From positions 930,001 to 994,000 of the forward strand of contig JAPDHM010000002.1 in assembly GCA_030704425.1 (NCBI GenBank): a stretch of 64,000 bases of DNA. Direction: 5' to 3'. Origin of the DNA: Rhodobacteraceae bacterium IMCC1909 (GTDB lineage Bacteria; Pseudomonadota; Alphaproteobacteria; Rhodobacterales; Rhodobacteraceae). Of the stretch, positions 62,524 to 64,000 are shown in pieces (position 1 is the first letter of the stretch; every line of letters begins with the position of its first letter). The position numbers were made by a program, and so were the translations under genes. The notes beneath the pieces were generated by a model, which did not search any database, was not told the DNA's origin, and saw only the letters and a program-made list of their open reading frames with translations.

Positions 62524-62549
62524 TATGATGCGTTAATGACTGCATCATA
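62524..62549. promoter_or_regulatory. Inverted repeat upstream of the amidase gene
   Basis: TATGATGC-N10-GCATCATA, perfect 8-bp arms, 15 bases before the amidase ATG and 12 bases after the SulP stop. Candidate operator for the amidase gene; without a U run it is a poor terminator for SulP. Confidence 0.4.
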
Positions 62550-62561
62550 GGTTGGGGTGGG

Positions 62562-64000
62562 TCAAGTCAAAGGGGTAAGCTGGTCCATGGCTCGTTTTTG
62601 GCTCAGGAAAATATCTCCGGTGAGCTGCTCGAGAAACTCCGTTCCCGTTAATCGATCCATGACTGGCCCCTTAACCTCTGAAAGATGGAAAGAGACGCCC
62701 ATATCTTCAAGCCGTTTATTGACCGCCTCTAAGGAGTCCAATGCGCTCATATCAATATCATTCACGGCAGAGCACATCAAAACCACATGGCGCAATTGTG
62801 GCTGCTGGGTGGCGCGGGCAAGCAGATAATCTTCTAAGAAGCGCGCATTGGCGAAATAGAGGCTTTCATCCACGCGAATTGTCAAAATGTGAGGCTGGGT
62901 GATCACATCGTAACGCAGAACATTTCGGTAGTGTTCTGAATTTGGCACTTGCCCCACGGTTGCGATATGGGGTCTGGAGGATTTGTAGAGGTGGATCAAA
63001 ATCGAAACCAAAACCCCAGCAATCACTCCAGTTTCAACGCCGACAACCAGCGTTATGGCCATTGTGGTCGCGACGGCTGTGAAATCGGCCTTTGAATAGC
63101 GCCAGGCTTTTCCCAAGATTTTGAAATCTACCAAAGAGAGCACGGCGACAATGATCGTCGCGGCCAAAGTGGCTTTGGGCAAAAAGAAGATGAGAGGTGT
63201 CAAAAACAAAGAGGCGAAGATCAAACCAACAGCCGTATAGGCCCCGGCCGCGGGAGTTTCGGCGCCGGCGTCATAATTGACGACTGATCGTGAAAACCCG
63301 CCCGTCACGGGAAAGCCTGAAGTGAAGGCCGCACCAATATTGGCGGCGCCAAGGCCGATGAGCTCTTGGTCTGGATCAATTCGTTGACGTTTTTTTGCGG
63401 CAAGAGTTTGCGCAACAGAGATGGATTCTACAAATCCAATGACTGAAATCAAAACGGCTGACGTTAGAAGGCTGCTCCACAGATCAAGCGAAAATTTTGG
63501 CATTGTGAGTGGCGGCAGACCCTGCGGCACTGCGCCAACTATTTTTACGCCCAAGTTTTGCAGGTCGAGCAGCCATACTAGGGCGGTGGTGGCAACAATT
63601 GCGGCAACTGGTCCCGTTTTGGCCATAATTTTTGCGACAGGCTCGGCCAGACCCAACGTCAACAAGAGCGGCAGTAAACCTTTGCGTACCCAGAACAGAA
63701 AGGCTGTTGTAAGGCTACCGATGAGCGCGGTGATCCAATTGATGTCCTGTCGATGTGCCCAAAGAGATTCTGCCAATTGAACCAAATTATGGCCCTCTGC
63801 CTGAATGCCTAAAATTGCCTTCAGTTGGCTCGCAGCGATGATCAGTCCAGAGGCTGTGATAAAACCAGCGATGACGGGATGTGACAGGAAATTGGCCATG
63901 AACCCCAAACGAAACACCCCCATTGCCACCAAGAACACACCTGACAAAAAGGCCAGGGCGATGGCTGCAAAGATATAGTCTTCACTGCCCGGTGCAGCGA
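62562..64000 (-). CDS. SulP-family anion transporter with STAS domain (partial, N-terminus off window)
   Basis: The minus-strand frame is open from the right edge (about 479 residues seen). Membrane part with many hydrophobic helices: FLSHPVIAGFITASGLIIAASQ, LISVIGFVESISVAQTLA, GLGAANIGAAFTSGFPVTGGFSRSVVNYDAGAETP, the SLC26/SulP core signature, and ATIIVAVLSLVDF. A C-terminal STAS domain starts near SEHYRNVLRYDV and has VLMCSAVNDIDMSALDSLEAVNK. Substrates in the family include sulfate, bicarbonate and dicarboxylates; the sequence does not choose. The beginning, with the first helices, lies outside the window. Confidence 0.93.
   Translation of the reverse strand, partial: AAPGSEDYIFAAIALAFLSGVFLVAMGVFRLGFMANFLSHPVIAGFITASGLIIAASQLKAILGIQAEGHNLVQLAESLWAHRQDINWITALIGSLTTAFLFWVRKGLLPLLLTLGLAEPVAKIMAKTGPVAAIVATTALVWLLDLQNLGVKIVGAVPQGLPPLTMPKFSLDLWSSLLTSAVLISVIGFVESISVAQTLAAKKRQRIDPDQELIGLGAANIGAAFTSGFPVTGGFSRSVVNYDAGAETPAAGAYTAVGLIFASLFLTPLIFFLPKATLAATIIVAVLSLVDFKILGKAWRYSKADFTAVATTMAITLVVGVETGVIAGVLVSILIHLYKSSRPHIATVGQVPNSEHYRNVLRYDVITQPHILTIRVDESLYFANARFLEDYLLARATQQPQLRHVVLMCSAVNDIDMSALDSLEAVNKRLEDMGVSFHLSEVKGPVMDRLTGTEFLEQLTGDIFLSQKRAMDQLTPLT

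Noticed and set aside
1-64000. CRISPR arrays, insertion sequences, prophage genes, tRNA and rRNA genes
   Set aside because: None seen: no regularly spaced repeats, no transposase or integrase frames, no cloverleaf-like intergenic segments. tRNAscan-SE and ISfinder searches would confirm.

Overview
The window looks like a chromosomal segment of an alphaproteobacterium of the order Rhodobacterales, Roseobacter-like. This rests on gene order and family content: regB/senC/regA with ahcY, addAB beside trxA, amgK-murU, and a parAB-rsmG-mnmG-mnmE-rho-hemJ block next to maf/aroE-coaE-dnaQ-secB. Base composition is moderate, nothing looks recently acquired, and there are no insertion sequences, CRISPR arrays, tRNA or rRNA genes that I can see. 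The exact species cannot be fixed from sequence reading alone.

Layout. 1-7.3 kb: ilvA (cut by the left edge) divergent from argG, then a leftward set: a sulfotransferase-like protein, a class IV aminotransferase, a ribokinase-like kinase and maeB. 7.6-14.4 kb: mutS, the hrcA-grpE heat-shock pair, and rph-rdgB-hemW. 14.4-21.7 kb: leftward parB-parA-rsmG-mnmG-mnmE-rho-hemJ with two perfect 16-bp parS sites inside genes. 21.74-22.14 kb: an AT-rich non-coding gap with several DnaA-box-like 9-mers, the best candidate for the chromosomal replication origin; genes on either side read away from it. 22.1-31.8 kb: a Maf-AroE single reading frame, coaE, dnaQ, secB, fxsA, a Tim44-like protein, mltA, smr, an MFS transporter, hslVU and trxA. 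31.8-39.7 kb: addA, addB, murU, amgK. 39.7-43.9 kb: a broken PAS-domain sensor gene, then the RegB/SenC/RegA redox system. 43.9-52.0 kb: ahcY, an HD hydrolase, a frameshifted FkbM methyltransferase, an arginine:glycine-type amidinotransferase, a ribonuclease D-like nuclease and lptC-lptA-lptB-hpf-ptsN. 52.0-64.0 kb: a truncated sulfotransferase, cysQ, a multiply broken ABC-2 permease, alkB, dnaK-dnaJ, a binding-protein/OmpA fusion, a frameshifted APH-type kinase, an amidase and a SulP transporter cut by the right edge.

Most genes are core: chromosome replication and segregation, tRNA modification, protein quality control, double-strand-break repair, envelope biogenesis and redox control. Against that background five genes are broken or truncated, which suggests ongoing gene loss (two of the frameshifts sit in short A runs and could also be sequencing errors). 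The most noteworthy items are the Maf-AroE fusion beside the putative origin, the parS site that abuts the mnmG start codon, the sulfotransferase-like/aminotransferase pair, the decayed sulfotransferase-cysQ-exporter locus, and several clean palindromes at promoter positions (ilvA start, maeB, amidase).
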